A stretch of DNA of 6,134 bases from Actinomycetota bacterium. Lineage in GTDB: Bacteria; Actinomycetota; Acidimicrobiia; Acidimicrobiales; Microtrichaceae. The notes beneath the pieces were generated by a model, which saw only the letters and a program-made list of their open reading frames with translations, was not told where the DNA came from and ran no database searches. The translations under genes and the position numbers were made by a program. The stretch lies in NCBI GenBank assembly GCA_018268735.1, contig JAFDWA010000110.1, positions 1-6,134 on the forward strand, given 5' to 3'. Below are positions 1 through 5,210 of the stretch, one piece after another. The number at the start of each line of letters is the position of its first letter. The stretch's first letter is position 1.

Positions 1-510
1 GTTGTTCTCCTCGTCGACGTCGACGAGGTTCGCGTACCCGCCATGGGACGCGAGCGCCGGGTTCACCGCCTGCTCGAGCAGCTGGGTCACCTTCTCGGAC
101 ACGTCACCGGAGAGCTCGATGTCGAGACCGGCGAGAGGGTCCGGTCGGTTGGGGTTGCGGATCACCAGACCGCCCTGCGCTGAGTTGGTCGGCAGGTCGA
201 GCTCCGCCCCCCTGAGCCGGTCGACCGTCGCGGCAGGCACCATGACCTCCAACACGCCGAGGCGGTACAGGTGGTCGTCGGAGGCGGCAGCGGAGAGCTC
301 CTCGAAGGAGAGGTCGTAGGTGTACTCCGCACCGCGTGAGCCGATGATCTCGACCCGCAGCGCGAGCTGCTCTGGGTCGTCCTCCTGGCCACGGATCTCG
401 AGCACCGTCGCCATCGCCTGATCGGTGATGGTCATGACCTCGTCGGCGCCGTCGGACCTGCTCGTCGTGTCGGCGATGTCAGCGGTGTCGGTCGTCTCAG
501 TCGTGCTCAC
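1..510 (-). CDS. nfuA: NfuA-like Fe-S cluster carrier protein (3' end beyond window)
   Basis: NfuA-type proteins receive Fe-S clusters from assembly scaffolds and pass them to client apoenzymes in the cytoplasm. The 170 visible residues have the two-part NfuA layout. A Thr/Asp-rich tail (about 1-25) leads into a degenerate A-type (IscA-like) domain (about 26-125) with no cysteine, as in E. coli NfuA. It ends in a segment like LVIRNPNRP before the start of a NifU-like domain (about 134 on). VNPALASHGG at 149-158 matches the INPQLAGHGG stretch of E. coli NfuA. The cluster-binding CxxC lies some 20-30 residues further on, outside the window, so its presence is inferred. The start is GTG at 510: GGAG lies 7 nt upstream (518-521) and an in-frame TGA stands 7 codons before it. 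ATG at 435 is an alternative that would drop the tail. A perfect inverted repeat lies just upstream. An IscA/NifU fusion of other name is the only serious alternative. Confidence 0.87.
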   Translation of the reverse strand, partial: MSTTETTDTADIADTTSRSDGADEVMTITDQAMATVLEIRGQEDDPEQLALRVEIIGSRGAEYTYDLSFEELSAAASDDHLYRLGVLEVMVPAATVDRLRGAELDLPTNSAQGGLVIRNPNRPDPLAGLDIELSGDVSEKVTQLLEQAVNPALASHGGYANLVDVDEENN

Positions 511-521
511 GCGGCAGCTCC

Positions 522-557
522 AGGGGATTTCTCACATGGTAGTAGGAGAAATCCCCT
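522..557 (-). repeat. Perfect 12-bp inverted repeat at the nfuA-like promoter, possible operator
   Basis: Arms AGGGGATTTCTC (522-533) and GAGAAATCCCCT (546-557) are perfect reverse complements separated by 12 bp. On the minus strand the proximal arm ends directly against the GGAG ribosome binding site (518-521) of the nfuA-like gene. The spacer holds TACCAT, a TAnnnT-type -10 candidate. The arms would therefore flank the -10 box and the start point, which fits a dimeric repressor operator. If transcription starts further upstream, the same repeat would form an RNA hairpin against the ribosome binding site. There is no T-run, so a classical terminator is less likely. I do not recognise the arm sequence as the site of a known regulator. 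Confidence 0.6.
536..541 (-). promoter_or_regulatory. Candidate -10 box (TACCAT) for the nfuA-like gene
   Basis: TACCAT on the minus strand fits the actinobacterial TAnnnT pattern and lies in the spacer of the inverted repeat. A start point about 7 nt downstream would give a leader of roughly 20 nt containing the GGAG site. No convincing -35 hexamer is seen 16-18 nt upstream. The call therefore rests on position and the -10 pattern only. Confidence 0.35.
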
Positions 558-574
558 CCTCGGCAGCCGGTGGA

Positions 575-682
575 TCAGCCGAAGAGTCCGCGGTGCTCCC
601 GCCTCGGGCGGAGCGCTCCTTCGACCCGGTCCTGTGTGACACCGTCGGGGGCCTCACCGAGCACTGCGCAGCGGTGGGGCAC
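575..682 (-). CDS. Possible small protein or gene remnant, 35 codons
   Basis: A GTG at 680-682 opens a 35-codon frame ending in TGA at 575-577. The frame stays open back to a TAG at 734-736 but has no other standard start. The peptide reads like a real protein end: GEAPDGVTQDRVEGAL is followed by RPRREHRGLFG. By my count 28 of 35 third positions are G or C and the second position is the AT-richest, which is mild coding evidence. Against it, the nearest Shine-Dalgarno-like sequence (AGGAG) is about 16 nt before the GTG, which is too far. No TAnnnT box precedes it, and I recognise no family. It could be a genuine micro-gene, the 3' end of a decayed gene, or chance. Confidence 0.28.
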   Translation of the reverse strand: MPHRCAVLGEAPDGVTQDRVEGALRPRREHRGLFG

Positions 683-717
683 GGTGCGGAAGAACGTTCT
701 CCTGCAGACCCGAAGGA

Positions 718-733
718 CGCTCCCCAGGGAGCG
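718..733 (-). terminator. Weak GC-rich hairpin downstream of the ABC-F gene
   Basis: CGCTCC (718-723) pairs with GGAGCG (728-733) across a CCAG loop, about 120 nt past the ABC-F stop. The stem is only six base pairs and no T-run follows on either strand. It is at best a partial transcription end signal for the hydrolase/ABC-F operon. Confidence 0.15.
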
Positions 734-854
734 CTACCAGGACGGTGAACCAGATGGACGGTGCGACGCAGAGCGACGCAGAGCAACGCCGGCGCCGTCG
801 CCGTCGACGGCAGCCACACCACGACCTCATCCACTGACCGCAGCGACCCGCAGC

Positions 855-2729
855 TCACAGGCGCAGCCCGCGCTCCTCTGCTTCGCTCGCGAGACCGAGC
901 CACGCCTCCTCGGCTGCCTCCAGGTCGCCCGACAGCTCGTCGAGCTCGTCGGCGAGTCTGCTCAACAGGACGTGATCGCCGGACGGCCCGACGACGCGCA
1001 TCTCCGCGAGGATCTCGTCGCGCCGCCCCGAGAGGGTCGCGACGTCACGCTCGGCCGCCCGCAACCGGTTGCGAAGGTGGGTCGGGCTGGTTCGACCCGG
1101 TTCCCTCGGCTCGCTCGTGGTGTCGCGCTCCTGACGATGAGCGCTGTCGGTCGCCGCCGGACCCGGTGCGTCGGACCGGTGCCCCGCCGTCGACGCAGGA
1201 GCGACTGGAGCCGTGCGGTGTCGGCTCCTCACCGATCGACGCTCCTGCTCGTAGGCGGCGTAGCCGCCCGGTCGACGTGCCGCGGTGCCGCGGCCGTCCA
1301 GCACGACGACGTCGGCCACGGTCCGCTCCAGGAACGCACGGTCGTGACTCACCACCACGAGCGCGCCCGGCCAGTCGTCGAGGAAGTCCTCGAGCTGTCG
1401 CAGCGTGTCGAGGTCCAAGTCGTTGGTCGGCTCGTCGAGGAAGAGCACGTTCGGACGCTCCGCGAGCACGAGGAGCAGCTGGAGTCGCCGACGCTCCCCA
1501 CCGGAGAGCATCCCGATCGGCGCCCACTGCGCGTCGGCGTCGAACCAGAACGCCTCGAGCAGCGCAGCGTCGACCCAGTCGGCGTCACGATGGCCGCCGG
1601 TGACCGCATCACGCACGCGGACCGCCGGATCGAGCGTCGTGCCGCGCTGGTCGTAGTAGCCGATGCGCGCGGTGCTGCCGAGCTCGCGTCCACCGGACGA
1701 CGGCGTGATCCGCCCGGCGAGGATGTCGAGGAGCGTCGTCTTGCCCGACCCGTTGGGTCCGACGATCCCGAGTCGCTCCCTCGGGTCGAGGAGGAGCTCG
1801 ACGTCGCGCAGCAACTCAGGGCCGTCGTCGAACCGGTGACCCACCCCGTGCAGCTCGACGACCCGTTCTCCGAGGCGCGGGACCCCACCGTGCAGCGGCA
1901 GCGCACCCGCCCGCGACGCCGCCTCAGGGCGCCGCTGCACGATGTCGGTCGCAGCAGCGATCCGCGCCTTGGGCTTCGAGGTCCTCGCCGGTGCACCTCG
2001 GCGGAGCCACGCCAGCTCGCGTCGGGCCAGGTTCCGGCGCCGGTCCTCGTCACGAGCTGCGAGCTCCTCGCGGCGTGCGCGACCCTCGAGGTAGGACTCG
2101 TAGCCTCCGTCGTGGACGTATCCCCTGCCCCGGTCGAGCTCCAGGACATCGGTCGTGACCCGATCGAGGAAGTGCCGGTCGTGGGTGACGAGGACGAGGC
2201 CGCCGGAGAGCTCCGCGAGGCGGTCCTCGAGCCAGGCGATGGCGTCGATGTCGAGGTGGTTGGTCGGCTCGTCGAGGATCAGCAGGTCGCATGGTGCGAC
2301 GAGCGCACGAGCGAGTGCGACCCGCTTCGCCTGGCCCCCCGACAACGTCGACACGTGAGCCTCCAGCAGCGCACCGACGCCGAGACGGTCCGCGACGGCA
2401 GCCACCTCCCATCGCTCCACGGCCTGCGGCTGGTTGCCGGAGCCACCATGCGCTGCGTCGACGGTGCCGAACAGGTCGTCGATGACGAGTGGGCCGGTGA
2501 GCCTCGGGTCCTGGTCGAGCACCGAGGTTCGCACCCCTCGACCGAAGTGAACCGTCCCCGCCTCGGGGGCAGAGGTCCCGGCGAGGATGCGCAGCAACGT
2601 CGTCTTGCCGCACCCGTTCAGCCCGACCACGCCGAGTCGGCCTCCACTCGACACCGTCAACGACACGTCGCCGAAGAGGGGGCGTCCCGGTCTGGTCGCG
2701 GCGATGCCCCTGGCGTCGAGCAGGATCAC
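855..2729 (-). CDS. uup: ABC-F family ATPase, Uup-type
   Basis: This is a soluble twin-ATPase ABC protein with no membrane segment. ABC-F proteins act on ribosomes rather than as transporters; Uup is also linked to DNA transposition and replication-intermediate phenotypes in E. coli. With a GTG start at 2729 the product is 624 residues. The first cassette has Walker A GLNGCGKT (36-43), LSGGQ (129-133), Walker B LLILDEPTNHLD ending near 160, and THD (182-184). The linker around 240-256 carries ELAWLRRGAPARTSKPKARI, matching the Uup linker. The second cassette has GPNGSGKT (324-331), LSGGE (408-412), LFLDEPTNDLD (429-439) and SHD (471-473). A low-complexity spacer (about 500-545) leads to a charged coiled-coil tail (about 551-624), as in Uup. 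The GTG shares GTGA with the hydrolase stop, implying translational coupling. GTG at 2771 (638 residues) is an alternative but lacks a ribosome binding site. An antibiotic-resistance ABC-F is less likely because of the linker and C-terminal coil. Confidence 0.9.
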   Translation of the reverse strand: MILLDARGIAATRPGRPLFGDVSLTVSSGGRLGVVGLNGCGKTTLLRILAGTSAPEAGTVHFGRGVRTSVLDQDPRLTGPLVIDDLFGTVDAAHGGSGNQPQAVERWEVAAVADRLGVGALLEAHVSTLSGGQAKRVALARALVAPCDLLILDEPTNHLDIDAIAWLEDRLAELSGGLVLVTHDRHFLDRVTTDVLELDRGRGYVHDGGYESYLEGRARREELAARDEDRRRNLARRELAWLRRGAPARTSKPKARIAAATDIVQRRPEAASRAGALPLHGGVPRLGERVVELHGVGHRFDDGPELLRDVELLLDPRERLGIVGPNGSGKTTLLDILAGRITPSSGGRELGSTARIGYYDQRGTTLDPAVRVRDAVTGGHRDADWVDAALLEAFWFDADAQWAPIGMLSGGERRRLQLLLVLAERPNVLFLDEPTNDLDLDTLRQLEDFLDDWPGALVVVSHDRAFLERTVADVVVLDGRGTAARRPGGYAAYEQERRSVRSRHRTAPVAPASTAGHRSDAPGPAATDSAHRQERDTTSEPREPGRTSPTHLRNRLRAAERDVATLSGRRDEILAEMRVVGPSGDHVLLSRLADELDELSGDLEAAEEAWLGLASEAEERGLRL

Positions 2730-4573
2730 CGTGGCGTGAGCCCCATCGCCTCCAGACGGTTGAGGAGCCACGCGTCGAGCAGGTGCACCGACTCCGGCTG
2801 CAGCATGAACGACAGGTGGGCGAGGAAGGGCTTGGTGATCGAGGATCCCTGGGGGGTCAGGACCTGTGTGGCTCCGCGCCCGTCGAGGGGGATCGCGTCA
2901 CCCTCGACACGACTGAGCGGCACTCCGGGAGCGACGATCTCGCGACCGACGAGCGGCACGTCGGCGAGCGCGAGCAGCCGATCGGTCATGGCGTTCGGGA
3001 CCACACCGTCAGCGACGCCGTACTGCACGAACAGCGGGAACCCACCGGAGCCGAGGCGGCTGACGAGGTTCGTGTTCTCGGCAGGATCGAGTAGCAGGGT
3101 CGCCGCACCTTCCATCGCCGCGGCGTCCCCCGCACCGAGGCCTCCGGGAACCACCCCCATGAACAACGGCCACAGCAGCGAGTGGTACAGGATGTCGGCG
3201 ATGCCGCTCCCCGGAACCTGCAGGAACGCACCCGCGAGCCCCGGGATCGCAGCGACCGACGCCGCGCCGAGCACCCCACCCATGGACGTGCCCTCGTAGA
3301 GGATCCTCGTGGTGTCGAGGTCCGGGTTCCCGTCGGGGCCGGCGGTCGCCGATCCGGCGGTCGTCAGGTCCAGGTCCTTCATGTGGGTCCGGATGGCCGT
3401 GACCAACGAGACGGTGTCGACCTCCCCCTGCAGGGGCATCGAGACGAGGCGTCCGAGCTTCTCCGGTGTCACGAGGTCGAGCAGCGACCCACCTTCGGCT
3501 GAACGGTCGCCGTGGTTGGGCACATCGATGCCGATGGTGGCGAGCCCTCGTTTCGCGTTGGTGCCCGCCACGACCAGCAACGTCTCCTTGGTGGCGAGCA
3601 GGCCGTGGCCGTAGACGACGACCGGCGCGCCATCGGGACCCGCCGGGTTCGTCGGCAGGACCAACAGGAAGTGCTCCCAGATCGGCGTCGGCCCGTTCTG
3701 CGGTCGCGCGACGCCGTCGGCGTCACGGAAGTCCGACAGGCGGACGTCGCCACGCACGACCGCTGTTGCGCCGTCCACGAAGTACGGCGGCAGCACCTCG
3801 AGGTTGCGGATCGGGTGGTCCGCGGTCGAGGCGGCCGCCGCCATCGCGTCGAGCCGAGCTGTTGCGTTCCGGGCACTGCGCACCGTGAACCGGGTCGCCG
3901 ACAGCGTGTCGGACCAGTGGTCGCCGTCGATGCGGCGCAAGTCCTCTCGGATCGAGGCCATGTAGCCGTCAGCATCCATCCCTGCAGCACGGGCAGGCGG
4001 ACCGAACTGCGAGGTGAGGCCACGGCGCAGCCGGGCGACGTAGGTGTGGCCGGGCTCCCAGCGCACCTTCGGCCATGCAGCGACGACCGTGTCGGGACGG
4101 CCTTGGCGGATCGAGTCCGGCGACAGCTCTGCCCGGATCGGTGCAGGGGCTCCGGTGGCGAGGTCGTACACCCGAAGGATCTCACCGCCGTCGGCGGGCA
4201 GCGACGCTGGATCGACCGATCGATCGATCTCGAAGTAGACCGGTCCGACCGCCGAGAAGCCGTCGGCGTCGGATTCGACGTCGGCGAGGCGGGCGCCGGG
4301 ACCGAGCGCAGCGATGCCCTCGGCCGGAAGGATGCCGTCGGGGATGTGGAGCCGACGCCCGGTCGCCGTCGTGGGGTCCCGGACCGTCAGCTCGTCGCTG
4401 GGGAACGGCAGGGCGCACGAGCTCACCGCTGCAGCGACGCAGGGGTGGCCAGGGCGGGCCTCGGGCGGAGGCTTCGCCAGCGGTGGTGCCGCGCACGAGG
4501 CCAGCAGGCCGGCGACCGCCGCTGTGACCGCCACGGCGCCGACAACGGACTTCCCCCCTCGAAGCGAACGCAT
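2726..4573 (-). CDS. Secreted lipoprotein alpha/beta-hydrolase (esterase/lipase-like)
   Basis: The product is a predicted cell-surface serine hydrolase of 615 residues, counted from ATG 4573. A basic N-terminus and hydrophobic segment end in the lipobox LASC (24-27), so Cys27 should be lipidated and the protein anchored outside the membrane. A Pro-rich linker follows. Cys45 and Cys53, just before PFPSDELT, could form a disulfide. The N-terminal 300 residues hold a beta-rich module (EIDRSVDPASLP) seen in large secreted lipase-like proteins. The catalytic domain shows an oxyanion-type GHG (322-324), the nucleophile elbow GTSMGG with Ser430, a likely acid Asp522 in GVADGVVP, and a likely His586 in LAHLSF. 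The Asp and His are inferred from spacing. Substrate is unknown; an ester or lipid is likely. GTG at 4621 is in frame but lies inside the palindrome. The ATG has a TAnnnT box 7 nt upstream, fitting a leaderless mRNA. The stop overlaps the ABC-F start by 4 nt. Confidence 0.85.
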   Translation of the reverse strand: MRSLRGGKSVVGAVAVTAAVAGLLASCAAPPLAKPPPEARPGHPCVAAAVSSCALPFPSDELTVRDPTTATGRRLHIPDGILPAEGIAALGPGARLADVESDADGFSAVGPVYFEIDRSVDPASLPADGGEILRVYDLATGAPAPIRAELSPDSIRQGRPDTVVAAWPKVRWEPGHTYVARLRRGLTSQFGPPARAAGMDADGYMASIREDLRRIDGDHWSDTLSATRFTVRSARNATARLDAMAAAASTADHPIRNLEVLPPYFVDGATAVVRGDVRLSDFRDADGVARPQNGPTPIWEHFLLVLPTNPAGPDGAPVVVYGHGLLATKETLLVVAGTNAKRGLATIGIDVPNHGDRSAEGGSLLDLVTPEKLGRLVSMPLQGEVDTVSLVTAIRTHMKDLDLTTAGSATAGPDGNPDLDTTRILYEGTSMGGVLGAASVAAIPGLAGAFLQVPGSGIADILYHSLLWPLFMGVVPGGLGAGDAAAMEGAATLLLDPAENTNLVSRLGSGGFPLFVQYGVADGVVPNAMTDRLLALADVPLVGREIVAPGVPLSRVEGDAIPLDGRGATQVLTPQGSSITKPFLAHLSFMLQPESVHLLDAWLLNRLEAMGLTPR

Positions 4574-4580
4574 GGGCCGA

Positions 4581-4586
4581 AATGTA
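4581..4586 (-). promoter_or_regulatory. Candidate -10 box (TACATT) of a leaderless hydrolase transcript
   Basis: TACATT on the minus strand fits TAnnnT and is separated by exactly 7 nt from the ATG at 4573. Transcription would start at or next to the A of that ATG, a common arrangement in Actinomycetota. There is no Shine-Dalgarno sequence between the palindrome and the ATG, which agrees with leaderless translation. The -35 region would fall in the proximal arm of the 46-bp palindrome and does not resemble TTGACA. Confidence 0.5.
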
Positions 4587-4599
4587 GCCCTCTCTTGCG

Positions 4600-4645
4600 T
4601 CTCCGTGACTGGTCGCGCCACGTGTGGTGCGACCAGTCACGGAGA
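4600..4645. repeat. 46-bp near-perfect palindrome between two minus-strand genes
   Basis: The 17-nt arms TCTCCGTGACTGGTCGC (4600-4616) and its exact reverse complement (4629-4645) continue inward with four more complementary pairs. The only exceptions are G/T at 4617/4628 and at the centre. In all, 21 of 23 positions pair. It begins at the base after the TGA of the Pro-rich protein gene and ends about 14 nt before the -10 box of the hydrolase gene. It could be a terminator stem for the upstream gene, although no T-run follows. It could also be an operator overlapping the hydrolase -35 region. The two exceptions would be G-U pairs in plus-strand RNA but A-C mismatches in minus-strand RNA. Confidence 0.85.
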
Positions 4646-5137
4646 TCACCCGGCCGGAGGCGGCGGCGGCGCGACCGTGCCCGGAGGCGGCGGCGGCGCG
4701 ACCGTGCCCGGAGGCGGCGGCGACGCGACCGTGCCCGGAGGCGGAGGCGACGCGACCGTGCCCGGAGGCGGAGGCGGCGCGACCGTGCCCGGAGGCGGCG
4801 GTGGCGCGACCGTGCCCGGAGGCGGCGGCGGCGCAGCGGGGGTGGCACCCGGTGGTGGGGGCGCGTCTGCTGCGACACCCGGCGCCGGTGGGGCAGCCGC
4901 GGACATCGCGAAGTTGAGGGTCACCTGGCCCTCGAGCGCCTGGATCGCCTCGATCGCCTCCTGACGCAGACGATCGACGTCACCCGGCGCACGGCCCGAC
5001 GACTCGAGGTAGGCGAGGACCCCGAGGTCGTGGAAGTGCGGGTCGGCCGACCTCGCGGTGGGGCCGCCGGCGAGCGCCTCGTCGGCCTTCGCCATCGCCT
5101 GCTCTGCGGCGGCCTTCGCCTTGTCCAGGAATCCCAT
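4646..5137 (-). CDS. Small helical protein with a repetitive proline-rich tail, function unknown
   Basis: The product has 163 residues. The N-terminus MGFLDKAKAAAEQAMAKADEA (1-21) is an amphipathic Lys/Ala/Glu helix of the kind that opens many small actinobacterial proteins of unknown role. A short conserved-looking unit follows (about 32-70, DPHFHDLGVLAYLESSGRAP then an acidic helix). From about residue 80 the tail is Pro/Ala-rich, with six tandem 9-residue units of the form PPPPPGTVA; two units carry Ser in place of the first Pro. There is no signal peptide, membrane segment or cysteine, so a cytoplasmic protein is expected, with the tail acting as a flexible spacer or binding region. The ATG start is supported by GGAGG 5 nt upstream (5143-5147). 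A weak TAGCCT box lies in the 73-bp divergent region. It is transcribed away from the crotonase gene, and a long palindrome follows its stop. I do not recognise a named family. Confidence 0.8.
   Translation of the reverse strand: MGFLDKAKAAAEQAMAKADEALAGGPTARSADPHFHDLGVLAYLESSGRAPGDVDRLRQEAIEAIQALEGQVTLNFAMSAAAPPAPGVAADAPPPPGATPAAPPPPPGTVAPPPPPGTVAPPPPPGTVASPPPPGTVASPPPPGTVAPPPPPGTVAPPPPPAG
4656..4834 (-). repeat. 27-bp tandem repeat, six units plus a partial one, inside the Pro-rich gene
   Basis: Six in-frame 27-bp units start at 4656, 4683, 4710, 4737, 4764 and 4791. A 17-nt partial seventh (4818-4834) follows. Each begins ggaggcgg on the plus strand and contains gcgaccgtgccc. Units differ by only one or two substitutions, in the gcggcggc part. 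Two adjacent units (from 4683 and 4710) share gcgacgcg, which gives Ser instead of Pro. The near-identity points to recent expansion by slippage or unequal recombination, and the reading frame is kept at nine residues per unit. Confidence 0.93.
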
Positions 5138-5170
5138 TGGTACCTCCGTGCACCGTCGGTGTGGGCGCTC

Positions 5171-5176
5171 AGGCTA
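5171..5176 (-). promoter_or_regulatory. Candidate -10 box (TAGCCT) for the Pro-rich protein gene
   Basis: TAGCCT on the minus strand fits TAnnnT and would place the start point near 5163-5164. The leader would be about 26 nt and would contain the GGAGG site at 5143-5147. No -35 match is seen. It lies within the 73-bp region shared with the divergent crotonase gene. Confidence 0.3.
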
Positions 5177-5196
5177 CCGAGGTCCCCCACGGCCGA

Positions 5197-5202
5197 TAGC
5201 GT
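5197..5202 (+). promoter_or_regulatory. Candidate -10 box (TAGCGT) of a leaderless crotonase transcript
   Basis: TAGCGT fits TAnnnT and ends 8 nt before the ATG at 5211. No Shine-Dalgarno sequence lies between them, so a leaderless or near-leaderless mRNA is likely. This supports ATG 5211 over the internal ATG 5274. It mirrors the arrangement at the hydrolase gene. The -35 region does not resemble TTGACA. Confidence 0.42.
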
Positions 5203-5210
5203 TCGGCGCC

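Larger units (their letters stand above)
511..854. other. 344-bp gap between the ABC-F and nfuA-like genes
   Basis: This is the only stretch over 300 bases without a recognised gene. It holds the inverted repeat and presumed promoter of the nfuA-like gene (522-557) and a possible 35-codon ORF (575-682). It also has a short GC-rich hairpin (718-733), a 10-bp tandem duplication of gcgacgcaga (763-782) and a 12-bp palindrome GCCGTCGACGGC (800-811). I looked for tRNA, RNase P RNA, SRP RNA, tmRNA and 6S-like signatures on both strands and found none. The rest looks like leader and trailer DNA. Confidence 0.6.

Noticed and set aside
691..700. AGAACGTTCT palindrome, resembling half-sites of an SOS box
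   Set aside because: Actinobacterial LexA sites need a 4-bp spacer between GAAC and GTTC. Here the half-sites are fused and the symmetry stops at 10 bp.
800..811. GCCGTCGACGGC palindrome downstream of the ABC-F stop
   Set aside because: Such short self-complementary GC runs are frequent in this composition. There is no loop and no T-run, so it is not convincing as a terminator.
532..903. Minus-strand 123-codon frame spanning the gap and the ABC-F 3' end
   Set aside because: It overlaps the conserved ABC-F coil in another frame, is Ser/Arg/Pro-rich without a domain, and would end inside the inverted repeat.
2601..2630. Cysteine in the first Walker A (GLNGCGKT) as a possible defect
   Set aside because: The variable position of the P-loop tolerates Cys; E. 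coli Uup itself has GPNGCGKT in one cassette. The essential Gly, Lys and Thr are present.
570..3299. Very long plus-strand open frame of 909 codons antisense to the ABC-F and hydrolase genes
   Set aside because: It is the mirror frame of two clearly homologous minus-strand genes. GC-rich codon bias removes stops from this frame, and the translation is Arg/Val/Glu-rich with no recognisable domain.
4314..4964. Plus-strand frame with Gly-rich PGGGGGATV repeats
   Set aside because: This is the antisense reading of the 27-bp repeat in the Pro-rich gene. It crosses the palindrome and the hydrolase start and has no ribosome binding site or family match.
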